Shown: positions 55,901-64,000 of the stretch, piece by piece
Position numbering within the stretch: position 1 is the first letter of the stretch
Layout: each line of letters starts with the position of its first letter
Assembly: GCF_000355675.1 (NCBI RefSeq)
Contig: NC_020888.1
Location: 345,001-409,000, forward strand
Source of the DNA: Thalassolituus oleivorans MIL-1
GTDB lineage: Bacteria > Pseudomonadota > Gammaproteobacteria > Pseudomonadales > Oceanobacteraceae
Direction of reading: 5' to 3'
Length of the DNA stretch: 64,000 nucleotides
The notes under the pieces: generated by a model
Told to the model about the DNA's origin: nothing
Seen by the model: only the letters and a program-made list of their open reading frames with translations
Databases searched by the model: none
Translations under genes and position numbers: made by a program

Positions 55901-56466
55901 TTAAGCCGGGTGGCATACAGCAAAGCTTTGTTGACGAATATGTGTTGCCATTTGTTGATACGCGTCGTTGGCAGGCGAAAAGCTACGATGGCTTAACCTT
56001 AGGTATCAGCAATTCATCACTTGCGCAGTTCCGCCGCGCCGACAATATTCGTAAGGCCTTTTATGCCAAGGGAGAAAGTGCTGGTTTCGCATTTGCGGTA
56101 GAGCCGCATAAGCTGGACTCTAATGTGCGTCTATTTACGCTCGAAGTGGGAGATTCTCGGATGTCTTATTCCCATGGTCCGCGCATTGAAAAAGATGTGA
56201 TGTGGAGCGCTGCAGAAAGTAACCGTTCGCGCGTTGTCTTTGAAGATTTAAACGAAGCGGTAAGCAGTAAGCAATTTGATGGCGATTGGTCATTCCTAAG
56301 ATTGCTTGATGATGCCGATATGAAAGCGACCAGTAATGCCCGTGAATATTCCGTAACGTTTACGGGTAATGGCCATAATGCGGTTTACAACTTAATTGCT
56401 CCGAGTAGTGTTAATGCCTTTGATTTTGGCTTGCTAAGAAACTTTAGCTGCCCTCAGTCGTTATAA
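52969..56466 (+). CDS. tssM: T6SS inner-membrane protein TssM (IcmF family)
   Basis: 1165-aa IcmF-type protein. Two N-terminal membrane helices (about 12-35 and 46-68), a cytoplasmic NTPase-like domain with Walker A I-I-G-P-P-G-A-G-K-T-T-A-L-I-N (about 138-152) and VLIDTAGRY, a third helix (about 445-468), then a long periplasmic part ending in the beta-rich domain that binds TssJ. The Walker A is intact, so ATP binding is possible; in some T6SSs this site is dispensable. The 80-bp gap from tssL has no gene. Confidence 0.95.
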   Translation: MKRLLEFLTNKWVLGIIGLTALSLLIWFGAEFIKFGSDNVTLSTTTRWIIISLFWLIWLTWNMAQWLVERRQNKELIGSIEESQEEAKNPDDERSQEELTAMSQRFREALATLKKTRFKSRFGSRSLYQLPWYIIIGPPGAGKTTALINSGLNFPLAESHGKQALGGVGGTRNCDWWFTNDAVLIDTAGRYTTQDSHRVVDNNAWNAFLTLLKKYRRRRPINGALVAISLQDLMVQTAEQRNQQAKTIKTRIGELQEELGVRFPVYLTFTKCDLVAGFAEFFANLSQSEREQVWGVSFPAETSPETGADIGRFKAEFAELAKRLNGMLLGRVHQERNIEKRSMIQSFPAHFESLGGVVDEFVAQVFSPDRFGSVPMLRGVYFTSATQEGSPIDRMMAQVSNNFGLERNMGKQQQNSGKSFFITRLFNDVIFPESELVGVNRKVENILLWLRRGTLAVFSLIFLGSAALWAGGLTKNKSFMTDVDALFYDFKQQAEKFDVTRDDIPAVLPVMNPLLNASLVYDQDEHPFLSNLGLYDGRVDSSADALYQVELNKIFFPAVKTMLERHLNTLTYTDSELLPIFKVYLMLFDEEHRDYQQIRAYAKTRWQDMLPGEAGKQEQLLRHLDNLFGAPLNTEVVANDQVVERTRLQLKRIPVAQRLYAQLQNSGNNAQLVDLYREIGGDTQQAFGIAETDPVFKMPFLFTKAGFKNAEYGANSDMMTKIAEDRWIYGDGANGEDFTKADLEKLSDEVEKLYLSEYAKRWQAFYQRFTLARITNSIQAIAVLQQLSDPIASPLVHVSELVAENTSLTPQVSLDPNKGAVAGAAAKVFSKVYEPNIVDLRFQDVQRMVKSENGVPSKMQSYLLGIQQLNEYFRQINSAPDSNAAAFDVAKAKFTANGADAMQQLKSLAATAPEQAQGWLNHLANSTWTLIVGKAKTHIDTVWRYQVYDNYRENIYNRYPMSADKKSEATVIAFDEFFKPGGIQQSFVDEYVLPFVDTRRWQAKSYDGLTLGISNSSLAQFRRADNIRKAFYAKGESAGFAFAVEPHKLDSNVRLFTLEVGDSRMSYSHGPRIEKDVMWSAAESNRSRVVFEDLNEAVSSKQFDGDWSFLRLLDDADMKATSNAREYSVTFTGNGHNAVYNLIAPSSVNAFDFGLLRNFSCPQSL

Positions 56467-56476
56467 AGAGGGGCTT

Positions 56477-57154
56477 ATGAGCAATCAGATTGGATTATTC
56501 GGAAAATTACCGGCGCACGGCGATTTTGTTAATCGCCATGTGTCTTCGGCCTTCCTTTCTATATGGGATGAATGGCTGCAATGTTCGGTGTCGGGGTCTA
56601 AAGAGCTACTTGGTGATAGTTGGCTGGATATCTATTTAACCAGCTCAATTTGGCGCTTTGCCTTACGTCCTGGTGTGATTAATGAACACGCTTGGGCCGG
56701 AATTTTAATTCCAAGTGTCGATAGTGTCGGTCGATATTTCCCGCTGTCATTGGTGCAACCATTTGATGCAAAAACCAATGTTTTTGCATTGATGAGTAAT
56801 AACCAATCATGGTTCGAATCTCTTGAAGCGGCAGCACTTGCGGCGCTCCAGAATTCCTTGGATGCTGATCAGTTATCTCAAATGGTGAGCGATGAGTCAG
56901 CCTCGCTGTGGCAGCATGGAATGACGCCAGCAGCGCAATGTCGGAACCTTGGCAATGCGATGGTAATGACGGGTGGGCATAATGAAGCTGAGCGTTATGC
57001 GGCATTGCTCAATAGTCAATTTGGCCATCAAGCCAGTTGCAGTATATGGAGTACTGGAGAAACGGCTAATAGCCCAGCGACAACAGTAGTTGTTGAAGGA
57101 CTACCAAAGCCGGATCAATTTGTATTTATGTTGGATGGACGTTGGAATCAGTGA
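56477..57154 (+). CDS. tagF: T6SS accessory protein TagF
   Basis: 225-aa TagF/SciT family protein starting IGLFGKLPAHGDFVNRHV, the family signature, with WDEWLQCSVSGSKELLGD and FALRPGVINEHAWAGILIPSVDSVGRYFPLSL (about residues 58-89). TagF is a post-translational repressor of T6SS assembly in systems regulated by PpkA/PppA, acting on Fha. Ten bases after tssM. The PppA domain that is fused or adjacent in other systems is not seen here. Confidence 0.93.
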   Translation: MSNQIGLFGKLPAHGDFVNRHVSSAFLSIWDEWLQCSVSGSKELLGDSWLDIYLTSSIWRFALRPGVINEHAWAGILIPSVDSVGRYFPLSLVQPFDAKTNVFALMSNNQSWFESLEAAALAALQNSLDADQLSQMVSDESASLWQHGMTPAAQCRNLGNAMVMTGGHNEAERYAALLNSQFGHQASCSIWSTGETANSPATTVVVEGLPKPDQFVFMLDGRWNQ

Positions 57155-57291
57155 GCTGGTTAATACAACAGCGAACTAATACTAATTCATTAAATGACCA
57201 ATAAGATTATCGCGGGTGTTAAATTGCAATCTAGGCGTGTAATATGTGCTCAGATTATTGCTTAACCCCAATTTAGAAAGGATTCTGACCA

Positions 57292-58545
57292 ATGCCATTT
57301 GGTTATGTTATCGATATTGATAGCTTAGTTGCCCCCATTAGTGATGATATGCCGCAGGGAAGCGATGTAAGAGCCGATCGTTCCCCCACATCTGATTACT
57401 ATGTCATTAAAGACGCCCGAAATAATGCTCGAGCAGCAGAACGCTCGGCGATGTTTGGCGATGTTGAAGTTGATTTGTACACCCCTTGGGTTACTGTTTC
57501 TGAGTTAGCAACTAAGATTTTGTCTTCTCAATCTAAGGATTTAGAAGTTGCCACTTGGTACCTCGAAAGCCTAATTCGCCTTAATGGCGTTTCTGGTCTA
57601 AGAGATGGTATGAAATTAATTAATCAATTAGTTAATGATCATTGGGATGGTCTATTTCCAATGCCTGACGAAGATGGCATTGAGACTCGTGTTGCACCAC
57701 TCACAGGTTTAAATGGTGACGGCGGTGAAGGTACTTTATTAGCGCCATTACGCAATATCGAAATTACGATTGACGGCGATCATGGGGCGTTCAGTTTTTG
57801 GCAATATCAGCAGGCTCGTGATGCTGATCGAATCGACGATGAAGATCGCAAAGCTGAGCGTATTTCAACGCTTGGATACAGTCTATCTTCAGTAAATGAC
57901 ACGATCGCCCAGACCGATATTCAGACCTGCCGTAATTTTATTGAAACCATCGAAGAAGCATTAGCGGCCTACAAAGAAACCAGCAGTAAATTACGTGAAT
58001 TATGTGGCGGCGATGCTCCTCCAAGCTCAAAAATTACAGAATTATTAGACGAAGTTTTACGTACCACGCGTTTCGCCTATAAAGAAAAAATCCAAGCGGC
58101 GGATGACGCCGATGCTGCAGCCGCAGCTGTCTCAGAACCGAGCGAAGTATCATCGGACGAAACCGTTACTACAAGCCAGGTCGTACATATGACTAATGCT
58201 GCCGCAGGCCCAATTACTAATCGCGAAGATGCCCTCAAGCGCCTTGAAGAAGTTGCTAAATATTTCCGTCAGTACGAACCTCATACGCCTCTTGCGCCTA
58301 GCTTAGAGCGTATTGTGTCATGGGGCCGAATGACAGTAGCAGAGCTAATGATGGAGCTGATTCCAGACAGTACAGCTCGTAGCCTTTATTCGCAGTTTAC
58401 CGGGGTGATGTTGGATGGCAGCGATACCCATTCATATGTTGCGCCACCAGTGGTTAAACCGGCCACTAGCCAAACGACACCTACATCTCAAGGGGCGGCA
58501 GACGCTGCGCCAGCGGCGGAACCAGCTGCGAAAATGGGATGGTAA
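57292..58545 (+). CDS. tssA: T6SS cap/baseplate protein TssA
   Basis: 417-aa TssA. The N-terminal ImpA domain is visible from LVAPISDDMPQGSDVRAD and VATWYLESLIRLNGVSGLRDGMKLINQLVNDHWDGLFP (about residues 83-120). The C-terminal part has REDALKRLEEVAKYFRQYEPHTPLAPSLERIVSWG (starting about residue 310), the signature of the short TssA class, followed by a Pro/Ala/Thr-rich tail. TssA helps start sheath polymerisation from the baseplate. The 137-bp gap after tagF may hold a promoter; no clear one seen. Confidence 0.92.
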   Translation: MPFGYVIDIDSLVAPISDDMPQGSDVRADRSPTSDYYVIKDARNNARAAERSAMFGDVEVDLYTPWVTVSELATKILSSQSKDLEVATWYLESLIRLNGVSGLRDGMKLINQLVNDHWDGLFPMPDEDGIETRVAPLTGLNGDGGEGTLLAPLRNIEITIDGDHGAFSFWQYQQARDADRIDDEDRKAERISTLGYSLSSVNDTIAQTDIQTCRNFIETIEEALAAYKETSSKLRELCGGDAPPSSKITELLDEVLRTTRFAYKEKIQAADDADAAAAAVSEPSEVSSDETVTTSQVVHMTNAAAGPITNREDALKRLEEVAKYFRQYEPHTPLAPSLERIVSWGRMTVAELMMELIPDSTARSLYSQFTGVMLDGSDTHSYVAPPVVKPATSQTTPTSQGAADAAPAAEPAAKMGW

Positions 58546-58604
58546 GCGTTAATTAATTTGAACCCAGAGAATTAAACCGTTACTCACACGAAAAGGAGTT
58601 ATTT

Positions 58605-59123
58605 ATGTCCGAAAGTATTCACAATAAATTGAAGCGAGTTCGTAAGCCTCGCGTACATATTACGTATGACGTTGAAACTAACGGTGCAGAAGTTAAGAAG
58701 GAACTGCCATTTGTAACGGGTGTTATGGGCGACTATTCCGGTGATAACACTGAGAACCGCAAAGCGCTTAAAGATCGTAAATTCGTTCAAATTGATCGTG
58801 ATAACTTCAACGAAGCGATGGGTAAAGTAAATCCTAAGCTTAACCTTCAAGTTGAAAATACGTTAGCCGGTGACGGTAGCAAGGTTGCAATTGATCTCGA
58901 CTTCAAAAAAATGGATGACTTCACACCAGAAGCCATCGTTTCTCAGGTTGAGCCATTGAAAAAGCTACTAGATGCGCGTAACAAACTACGTGACTTGTTG
59001 AGCAAAGCAGATCGTTCAGAAGATCTCGAAAACGTTCTTGAAGAAATTTTGAAAAATACCGACAACATTACCGCTATTTCGAAAGAGCTTGGTATCGGTG
59101 AAGCTAAGGAAGGAGCTGAATAA
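58605..59123 (+). CDS. tssB: T6SS sheath small subunit TssB (VipA)
   Basis: 172-aa TssB. Contains [28 protein letters not shown] and the C-terminal [27 protein letters not shown] lies before the ATG. The stop overlaps the tssC start by one base (TAATG), giving balanced synthesis of the two sheath subunits. Confidence 0.96.
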   Translation: MSESIHNKLKRVRKPRVHITYDVETNGAEVKKELPFVTGVMGDYSGDNTENRKALKDRKFVQIDRDNFNEAMGKVNPKLNLQVENTLAGDGSKVAIDLDFKKMDDFTPEAIVSQVEPLKKLLDARNKLRDLLSKADRSEDLENVLEEILKNTDNITAISKELGIGEAKEGAE

Positions 59124-60607
59124 TGAGTACTGAATTAGAAACCTCTGGCGGCGCAGTCGCCGAAGAGCAATCGTTTAGCTTATTAGAACAAGCAATTAGT
59201 TCAACTAAGCAAACTGAGCGCGAAGAAACTCAAGACCTTTTGGCTAACCTGACTGAACAGGTTTTAAAGGGTACAGTGACTTGGGATCGCAACCTAACCA
59301 ATACCATTAAGCAAGCGGTTGCAGCAATTGATGAAGCTATGTCTCGTCAATTAACGGCAATTCTTCATGACGAAAAATTCCAAAAATTGGAAGGTTCATG
59401 GCGCGGCCTTAATCACTTGGTGATGAATTCTGAAACCAGCTCTACGCTGAAAATTCGCATGCTTAACATTTCTAAGCGCGAATTGTTCCGTGACCTTGAT
59501 AAAGCGGTTGAATTCGATCAAAGCCAAATCTTCAAAAAATTATACGAAGAAGAATTCGGTACTGCCGGTGGTGAACCATACGGCGCTATGATCGGTGACT
59601 TCGAATTCACTAGCCACCCAGAAGACGTCGATTTGTTAGCTAATATGTCTAACGTTGCGGCGGCTGGTTTCTGCCCATTCATCTCTGCCGCTGGTGCAGG
59701 TATGTTTGGTTTTGATGATTTTACTGAGCTATCTAAGCCACGCGATTTAGGTGCGATTTTCGAATCTCAGGAATACATCAAATGGCGTAGCTTCCGCGAT
59801 AGCGAAGATTCTCGCTTCGTAACGCTAGTAATGCCACGCGTACTTTCTCGCTTGCCGTATGGTGCTGCCTCTAAGCCAGTTGAAAGCTTCAATTTTGAAG
59901 AATTCGAATTGGATGAGTCCGGCATGTCAAAAGCTGCTGGCCATGACGATTACTGCTGGATGAATGCCGCTTATGTTATGGGCACAACCCTAACTCGTGC
60001 ATTCGCAGAAAACTCTTGGTGTACCGCTATTCGTGGTGCTGAAGGTGGCCGTGTTGAAGGCTTACCATCACACATCTTTAAGAGTGATGACGGGGATACC
60101 GATCAGAAGTGCCCAACTGAAGTGGGTATTACTGACCGTCGTGAAGCAGAGCTTTCGAACCAAGGCTTCTTGCCACTATGTCACTACAAAAATACCGATT
60201 ACTCAGTATTTTTTGGTGCGCAGTCTGCACAAAAGCAAAAGGTTTATGACGATCCAGATGCAACGGCTAACGCCTCTATCTCTGCACGTCTTCCATACTT
60301 GATGGCGACTTCTCGTATTGCTCATTACTTAAAAGTGATGGCACGCGATAAAGTGGGTTCATTTATGCAGGCAGAGAATTGCGAGCGCTGGTTAAACCAG
60401 TGGATCTCTCAATACACCAACTCAAATCCAGATGCGTCCGCAGAGATGAAAGCTAAGTACCCACTAGCTGAAGCTCGCGTTGAGGTAAAAGAAATTCCAG
60501 GTCAACCTGGCGCATACAGCGCGGTTGCCTACCTCAAGCCTTGGCTGCAAATGGAAGAACTGACGACTTCTCTTCGTATGGTTGCGAACATTCCACAACC
60601 TAAGTAA
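59123..60607 (+). CDS. tssC: T6SS sheath large subunit TssC (VipB)
   Basis: 494-aa TssC, of normal length. Family blocks: [73 protein letters not shown] and the C-terminal [29 protein letters not shown]. It forms the contractile sheath with TssB. An intrinsic terminator follows directly. Confidence 0.97.
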   Translation: MSTELETSGGAVAEEQSFSLLEQAISSTKQTEREETQDLLANLTEQVLKGTVTWDRNLTNTIKQAVAAIDEAMSRQLTAILHDEKFQKLEGSWRGLNHLVMNSETSSTLKIRMLNISKRELFRDLDKAVEFDQSQIFKKLYEEEFGTAGGEPYGAMIGDFEFTSHPEDVDLLANMSNVAAAGFCPFISAAGAGMFGFDDFTELSKPRDLGAIFESQEYIKWRSFRDSEDSRFVTLVMPRVLSRLPYGAASKPVESFNFEEFELDESGMSKAAGHDDYCWMNAAYVMGTTLTRAFAENSWCTAIRGAEGGRVEGLPSHIFKSDDGDTDQKCPTEVGITDRREAELSNQGFLPLCHYKNTDYSVFFGAQSAQKQKVYDDPDATANASISARLPYLMATSRIAHYLKVMARDKVGSFMQAENCERWLNQWISQYTNSNPDASAEMKAKYPLAEARVEVKEIPGQPGAYSAVAYLKPWLQMEELTTSLRMVANIPQPK

Positions 60608-60616
60608 GCGTCAATT

Positions 60617-60644
60617 AAGGGATGCGCTCTGCGCATCCCTTTTT
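60617..60644 (+). terminator. Strong terminator inside the T6SS operon
   Basis: AAGGGATGCGC pairs perfectly with GCGCATCCCTT across TCT and is followed by T residues. It sits between tssC and the second tssC-like gene and would limit transcription of tssE, tssF and beyond relative to the sheath genes. Confidence 0.9.
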
Positions 60645-60672
60645 ATTCGTTATTCATTTTAAGGGAACTAAA

Positions 60673-62193
60673 GTGCTGACAGATTCTTCAAGCATTGATC
60701 GGGTGCATAAGAATCCTTCTTTGTTAGGTTCTCCCGATACACAAACACTCCCTTTGGCTGACATCTATACGTTTCTTGCTGAAAAAGATGACGTAGCCGC
60801 ATTTTCCCTCTGGCTAAATCATTTCGCCGTTAGCAAAATCAATCGTAATTATTCAGTTAAGCGTTGGCTCAATCAGCAAATTGCCGAAATAGACGAACTC
60901 ATTTCTGAACAAGTCAATGCTGTTCTCCATGATGCTCGTTTTCAGCGTCTTGAAAGTTCATGGCGAGGACTATGGTTTCTGGTGGAGGCTGCCGTCGCAT
61001 CCGATAACATCAAAATTCGTTTGTTGGATGTTAACTGGAAAGACTTATCGAAAGACATTGAACGAGCTCCAGATTTCGATCAAAGCGGGCTGTTTCATTT
61101 AATTTACAACGAAGAATTTGGTACTCCAGGTGGCGAGCCATTTGGCGTATTGCTCGGTGACTATTACGTATCGCATCGCCCGTACGAAGGTCATCGCTAC
61201 GACGATGTCTTTACCTTGCAGGGGATTAGTCGAGCTGCTGCCGCTGCATTTTGCCCTTTTGTTTGCAGTGCTGCGCCACAATTGTTCGGCCTCGATAGTT
61301 ACGATACGTTAGGCTTGCCAATCAACCTAGATAACGTTTTTCGTGCCGATGAATATATTCGGTGGCGTTCGCTACGAGAACGCGAAGATAGTCGTTTCTT
61401 AGCATTAACATTGCCGAATTTATTGATGAGAAAACCTTACGAGCGTAATTATAACTCGCCCCAAGGTATGCATTTTGTCGAAGACGTAGCGGGTAAAAAC
61501 AACAATAAATATTTGTGGGGCAATGCCTGCTTTGCGCTAGGCTCGGTCTTGATCCGTGAATTCTCCGAGGTCGGTTGGTTTAGCCATATTCGCGGTGTAC
61601 CACGCGACTATTTGGGTGGCGGTTTAGTAACGCAATTTCCATCATTGAGTTATAAAACGGATAGCTCAAAAGCTATGGTGAAAATGTCGACTTCGGTCAC
61701 GATCACCGACCAATTGGAACGGGAACTGAGTGATCTTGGTTTGATTTCGTTGTGCCACTGCTATCAAACGCCATATGCAGTATTTAATAACTGTCCATCG
61801 CTGCAAGTTTCAAAAAACTACGGCAATAAATCGGCCAATGCCAACGCGCGAATTAGTTCTATGTTGCAACAAATATTATGCGGCTCTCGATTCGCGCAAT
61901 ACATCAAAGTGATCATTCGCGATAAAGTCGGTTCTTATGTTACTGCTGATGCCTGTCAGCGTTTTTTACAAGATTGGCTAGATGAATATACAACAGGGCG
62001 CGATGACCTATCGTGGGAAATGATGGCTCGTTATCCTCTACGTGAGGCCCGCGTGAGGGTTGTCGAAGAGCCGGGGAAGCCGGGTCATTACTCAAGTATC
62101 GTACACTTAAAAACGCATTACACCGTTGATCACTTAGTGTCGGAGTTGAAGTTAACTACGGCACTAAATCAAATAGAAACAGGTAAGGTTTAG
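60673..62193 (+). CDS. Second TssC-like sheath protein (ImpD-like paralogue)
   Basis: 506-aa protein clearly homologous to the preceding TssC: VLHDARFQRLESSWRGLWFLV, IYNEEFGTPGGEPFGVLLGD, EDSRFLALTLPNLLMRKPY, and YPLREARVRVVEEPGKPGHYSSIVHL near the end. It differs by a longer N-terminus (about 40 extra residues) and many substitutions, so it is an old duplicate. GTG 60673 is chosen with AAGGGA six bases upstream; an ATG at 60622 lies inside the terminator hairpin and is rejected. No second tssB accompanies it. Similar TssC paralogues (ImpD type) occur in some T6SS loci; a role at the baseplate-proximal end of the sheath, or as a specialised subunit, is inference. Confidence 0.85.
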   Translation: MLTDSSSIDRVHKNPSLLGSPDTQTLPLADIYTFLAEKDDVAAFSLWLNHFAVSKINRNYSVKRWLNQQIAEIDELISEQVNAVLHDARFQRLESSWRGLWFLVEAAVASDNIKIRLLDVNWKDLSKDIERAPDFDQSGLFHLIYNEEFGTPGGEPFGVLLGDYYVSHRPYEGHRYDDVFTLQGISRAAAAAFCPFVCSAAPQLFGLDSYDTLGLPINLDNVFRADEYIRWRSLREREDSRFLALTLPNLLMRKPYERNYNSPQGMHFVEDVAGKNNNKYLWGNACFALGSVLIREFSEVGWFSHIRGVPRDYLGGGLVTQFPSLSYKTDSSKAMVKMSTSVTITDQLERELSDLGLISLCHCYQTPYAVFNNCPSLQVSKNYGNKSANANARISSMLQQILCGSRFAQYIKVIIRDKVGSYVTADACQRFLQDWLDEYTTGRDDLSWEMMARYPLREARVRVVEEPGKPGHYSSIVHLKTHYTVDHLVSELKLTTALNQIETGKV

Positions 62194-62194
62194 T

Positions 62195-62674
62195 ATGGTT
62201 AATAAGCGTGAGAAGCGGCTATTAGCCCCCGTGCTAGATCGCCTACTAGAACAAAATCAAAGCAGTGATTTTCGCCAAAGCCACCGTATACAACGCTGCC
62301 TGCGTGAAAGTATTCGTCGCGATTTAGAAAACTTATTCAACACTCGCTACTGCTGTGTATCGCCACCAGAAGCTTATAAAAATTTAGATGACTCAGTGTT
62401 GAACTATGGTCTGCCTGATTTATCGACCATTAATATGAGTTCATTTGATAGCCGCAATGACTTCTGTCGAAAAATCGAGAAAACGGTTCTTAAATACGAA
62501 CCTAGAATCAAGACCGTAAAAGTGAAAACCGATGCGGTCCTTGATAACGAAGATCCAACCATACGTTTTAGAGTTGAAGCAACACTGCATATGAACCCAG
62601 TACAAGAGCTCATGATATTTGAATCGACGTTAAACCCGATCAATCAAACGGTCAACGTTTCGGAGTTATTCTAA
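62195..62674 (+). CDS. tssE: T6SS baseplate protein TssE
   Basis: 159-aa gp25-like TssE. Conserved segments are SIRRDLENLFNTRYC, LNYGLPDLSTINMSS and IEKTVLKYEPRIKTVKV, including the E-P-R motif essential in phage gp25-type wedge proteins. Starts one base after the paralogous tssC stop, and its stop overlaps tssF by one base. Confidence 0.95.
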   Translation: MVNKREKRLLAPVLDRLLEQNQSSDFRQSHRIQRCLRESIRRDLENLFNTRYCCVSPPEAYKNLDDSVLNYGLPDLSTINMSSFDSRNDFCRKIEKTVLKYEPRIKTVKVKTDAVLDNEDPTIRFRVEATLHMNPVQELMIFESTLNPINQTVNVSELF

Positions 62675-64000
62675 ATGAGCGATAGATTGCTTTATCACTA
62701 CGAAAAAGAACTGGCATTTATTAAGCAATCGGCTTCTGAGTTTGCTAAACAGCATCCGTCAGCTGCTGAAAATTTACAGCTTGGTAGTGACTCCGTAGAT
62801 GATCCGCTCGTTGCTCGTTTGCTTTCAGGTTTTGCATTTTTAAATGCGCGTATTCAGCAGAAACTCAGTGATGATTTTCCTGAGTTAACCGATGCTATGC
62901 TTGAAACCTTATACCCGCATTATCTGCGTCCGATTCCATCCATGGCCATTGCTCAATTCTCGCCTTTGGATGACCTTGATGCGGCTATCACGATTCCTGC
63001 AAACACTGAGCTAGAAACCGATACTAGCCAAAATCAGGAGTGCCTATTTACTACGCGCTATCCAGTCGAATTATTACCGATACGATTGGATTCAGCGCAA
63101 TTGATGCCTAAGCCATTTGTTGCCCCCGGTAGTTTTGATATTCAAGGTGCAAGCGCAGTATTAAAGCTGTCGTTCAAAAGTCTAAGTGCTGATCTACGTA
63201 TTGCCGATATGGATCTCAGTAAGATTCGCCTCTTCTTAAAAGGGCAGGCGCAGCATGTTCATCCGTTATACGACCTGATTCTTACCAAGTGTTTTCGTGT
63301 TGTCATTGCCAATGGCGATGCGGATATCAAACCCACCATTTTAAATTCAGACGCGTTGAAGCAAGTGGGTTTTGATATTGCAGAAGGGCTGTTGCCGTAT
63401 CCTAGTTCATCCTTTATGGGTTACCGTTTACTAACTGAGTTTTTCTCATTCCAAGAGAAGTTCCAGTTTATCGATTTTACGCAGTTAGATATCGGCATTA
63501 ACAATAGCTTTGATGACACCCTAAATATCTATTTGTACCTACGTGAAAGTGATATCGAATTAGAGCATCAAGTGAATGTCGGTATGTTTGCCTTAGGCTG
63601 CACGCCGATTGTAAATATATTCGAGCAAATTGCCGATCCTATTCCACTAACGCATACCGAATCCGAATATCCTATTGTGCCGGATGCACGTCGTCGAGAA
63701 GGCCTAGAGATCTATTCTGTGGTTAATGCTGGCGCGACGGACAGCGATGGCAAGTACACGCCGTACCGTCCTTTTTATGGTATCGATCATAGCCAAAACC
63801 AAAAGCAGAAATCCGCATTTTGGTTAACCAGTCGGCGAGAAATATTCGAAGGTGAGCATCGTAACGAACTGGCCTCTGAAATGAATATTCGCTTAGTGGA
63901 TCTTAATTTTAATCCTTATGAACTAAGCGATCAGAGTTTAGATTTACAGTTGTTGTGCACTAATCGTAATTTACCGCGTAAATTGCCAACAGGTCAGGGG
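62674..64000 (+). CDS. tssF: T6SS baseplate protein TssF, 5' part (runs off window)
   Basis: Open from ATG 62674 to the window end, 442 codons so far (family about 600). It starts MSDRLLYHYEKELAFIKQSA and continues with QHPSAAENLQL, VARLLSGFAFLNARIQQKL, FPELTDAMLETLYPHYLRPIPSM and a later LLTEFFSFQEKFQFIDF, all TssF signatures. TssF forms baseplate wedges with TssG and TssE; tssG and the remaining genes (hcp, clpV, vgrG) are expected beyond the window. Confidence 0.94.

Noticed and set aside
60622..60672. Upstream ATG start for the second tssC
   Set aside because: It lies inside a strong terminator hairpin; GTG 60673 has a good ribosome-binding site.

Overview
The window reads as chromosomal DNA of a marine-type gammaproteobacterium, most like Oceanospirillales relatives of Thalassolituus, Oleibacter or Bermanella. 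This is inferred from gene content: a run of DUF6160/Fil-like exported proteins, holD-like/rimI, a RegB/RegA-type redox pair, hisBHAF with a monofunctional hisB, and a complete-looking type VI secretion (T6SS) locus. No database search was possible, so the taxonomy is only a suggestion.

Layout. 1-1750: 3' half of a 23S rRNA gene, then 5S rRNA and a terminator. 2241-8048: four head-to-tail exported proteins sharing one N-terminal motif. 8119-14459: leuA, a HolD-like protein, rimI and a CbiM-like membrane protein, followed on the minus strand by a RegA/RegB-like two-component pair, then a membrane fatty acid desaturase. 14460-14882: gene-free, with DnaA-box-like sequences. 14883-22894: argS, a SPOR protein, a RecQ-family helicase, an alpha/beta hydrolase and a secreted M19-like amidohydrolase.

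23023-29426: a mobile element of about 6.4 kb inserted in tRNA-Phe. It is bounded by 40-bp direct repeats of the tRNA 3' end and carries a tyrosine integrase next to the intact tRNA. Its cargo is a retron: a predicted msr-msd RNA (23504-23744) closed by perfect 9-bp a1/a2 repeats, a 78-aa hydrophobic accessory protein, and a reverse transcriptase with both retron hallmarks (NAxxH and VTG). It also has a serine recombinase with five 8-bp motif copies around it, several repeat families, and a start-less 219-codon reading frame that repeatedly encodes A-T-G-E-N from a palindromic DNA repeat.

29575-45296: housekeeping genes on both strands: yggX, mutY, a GGDEF/EAL protein, an MlaC-like protein, hisBHAF, a chemoreceptor with a c-type haem motif, ilvD, an RNase J-like metallo-hydrolase, and an NfeD/stomatin pair. 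45505-64000: the T6SS locus. A minus-strand kinase that fuses a PpkA-like cytoplasmic kinase to a TagR-like periplasmic FGE domain diverges from fha(tagH)-tssJ-tssK-tssL-tssM-tagF-tssA-tssB-tssC-(second tssC)-tssE-tssF. A strong intrinsic terminator lies between the two tssC genes, and tssF runs off the window.

Best leads: the retron and its small accessory protein; the palindromic ATGEN repeat family with the start-less frame; the kinase-FGE fusion; and the second sheath-subunit gene behind an internal terminator.
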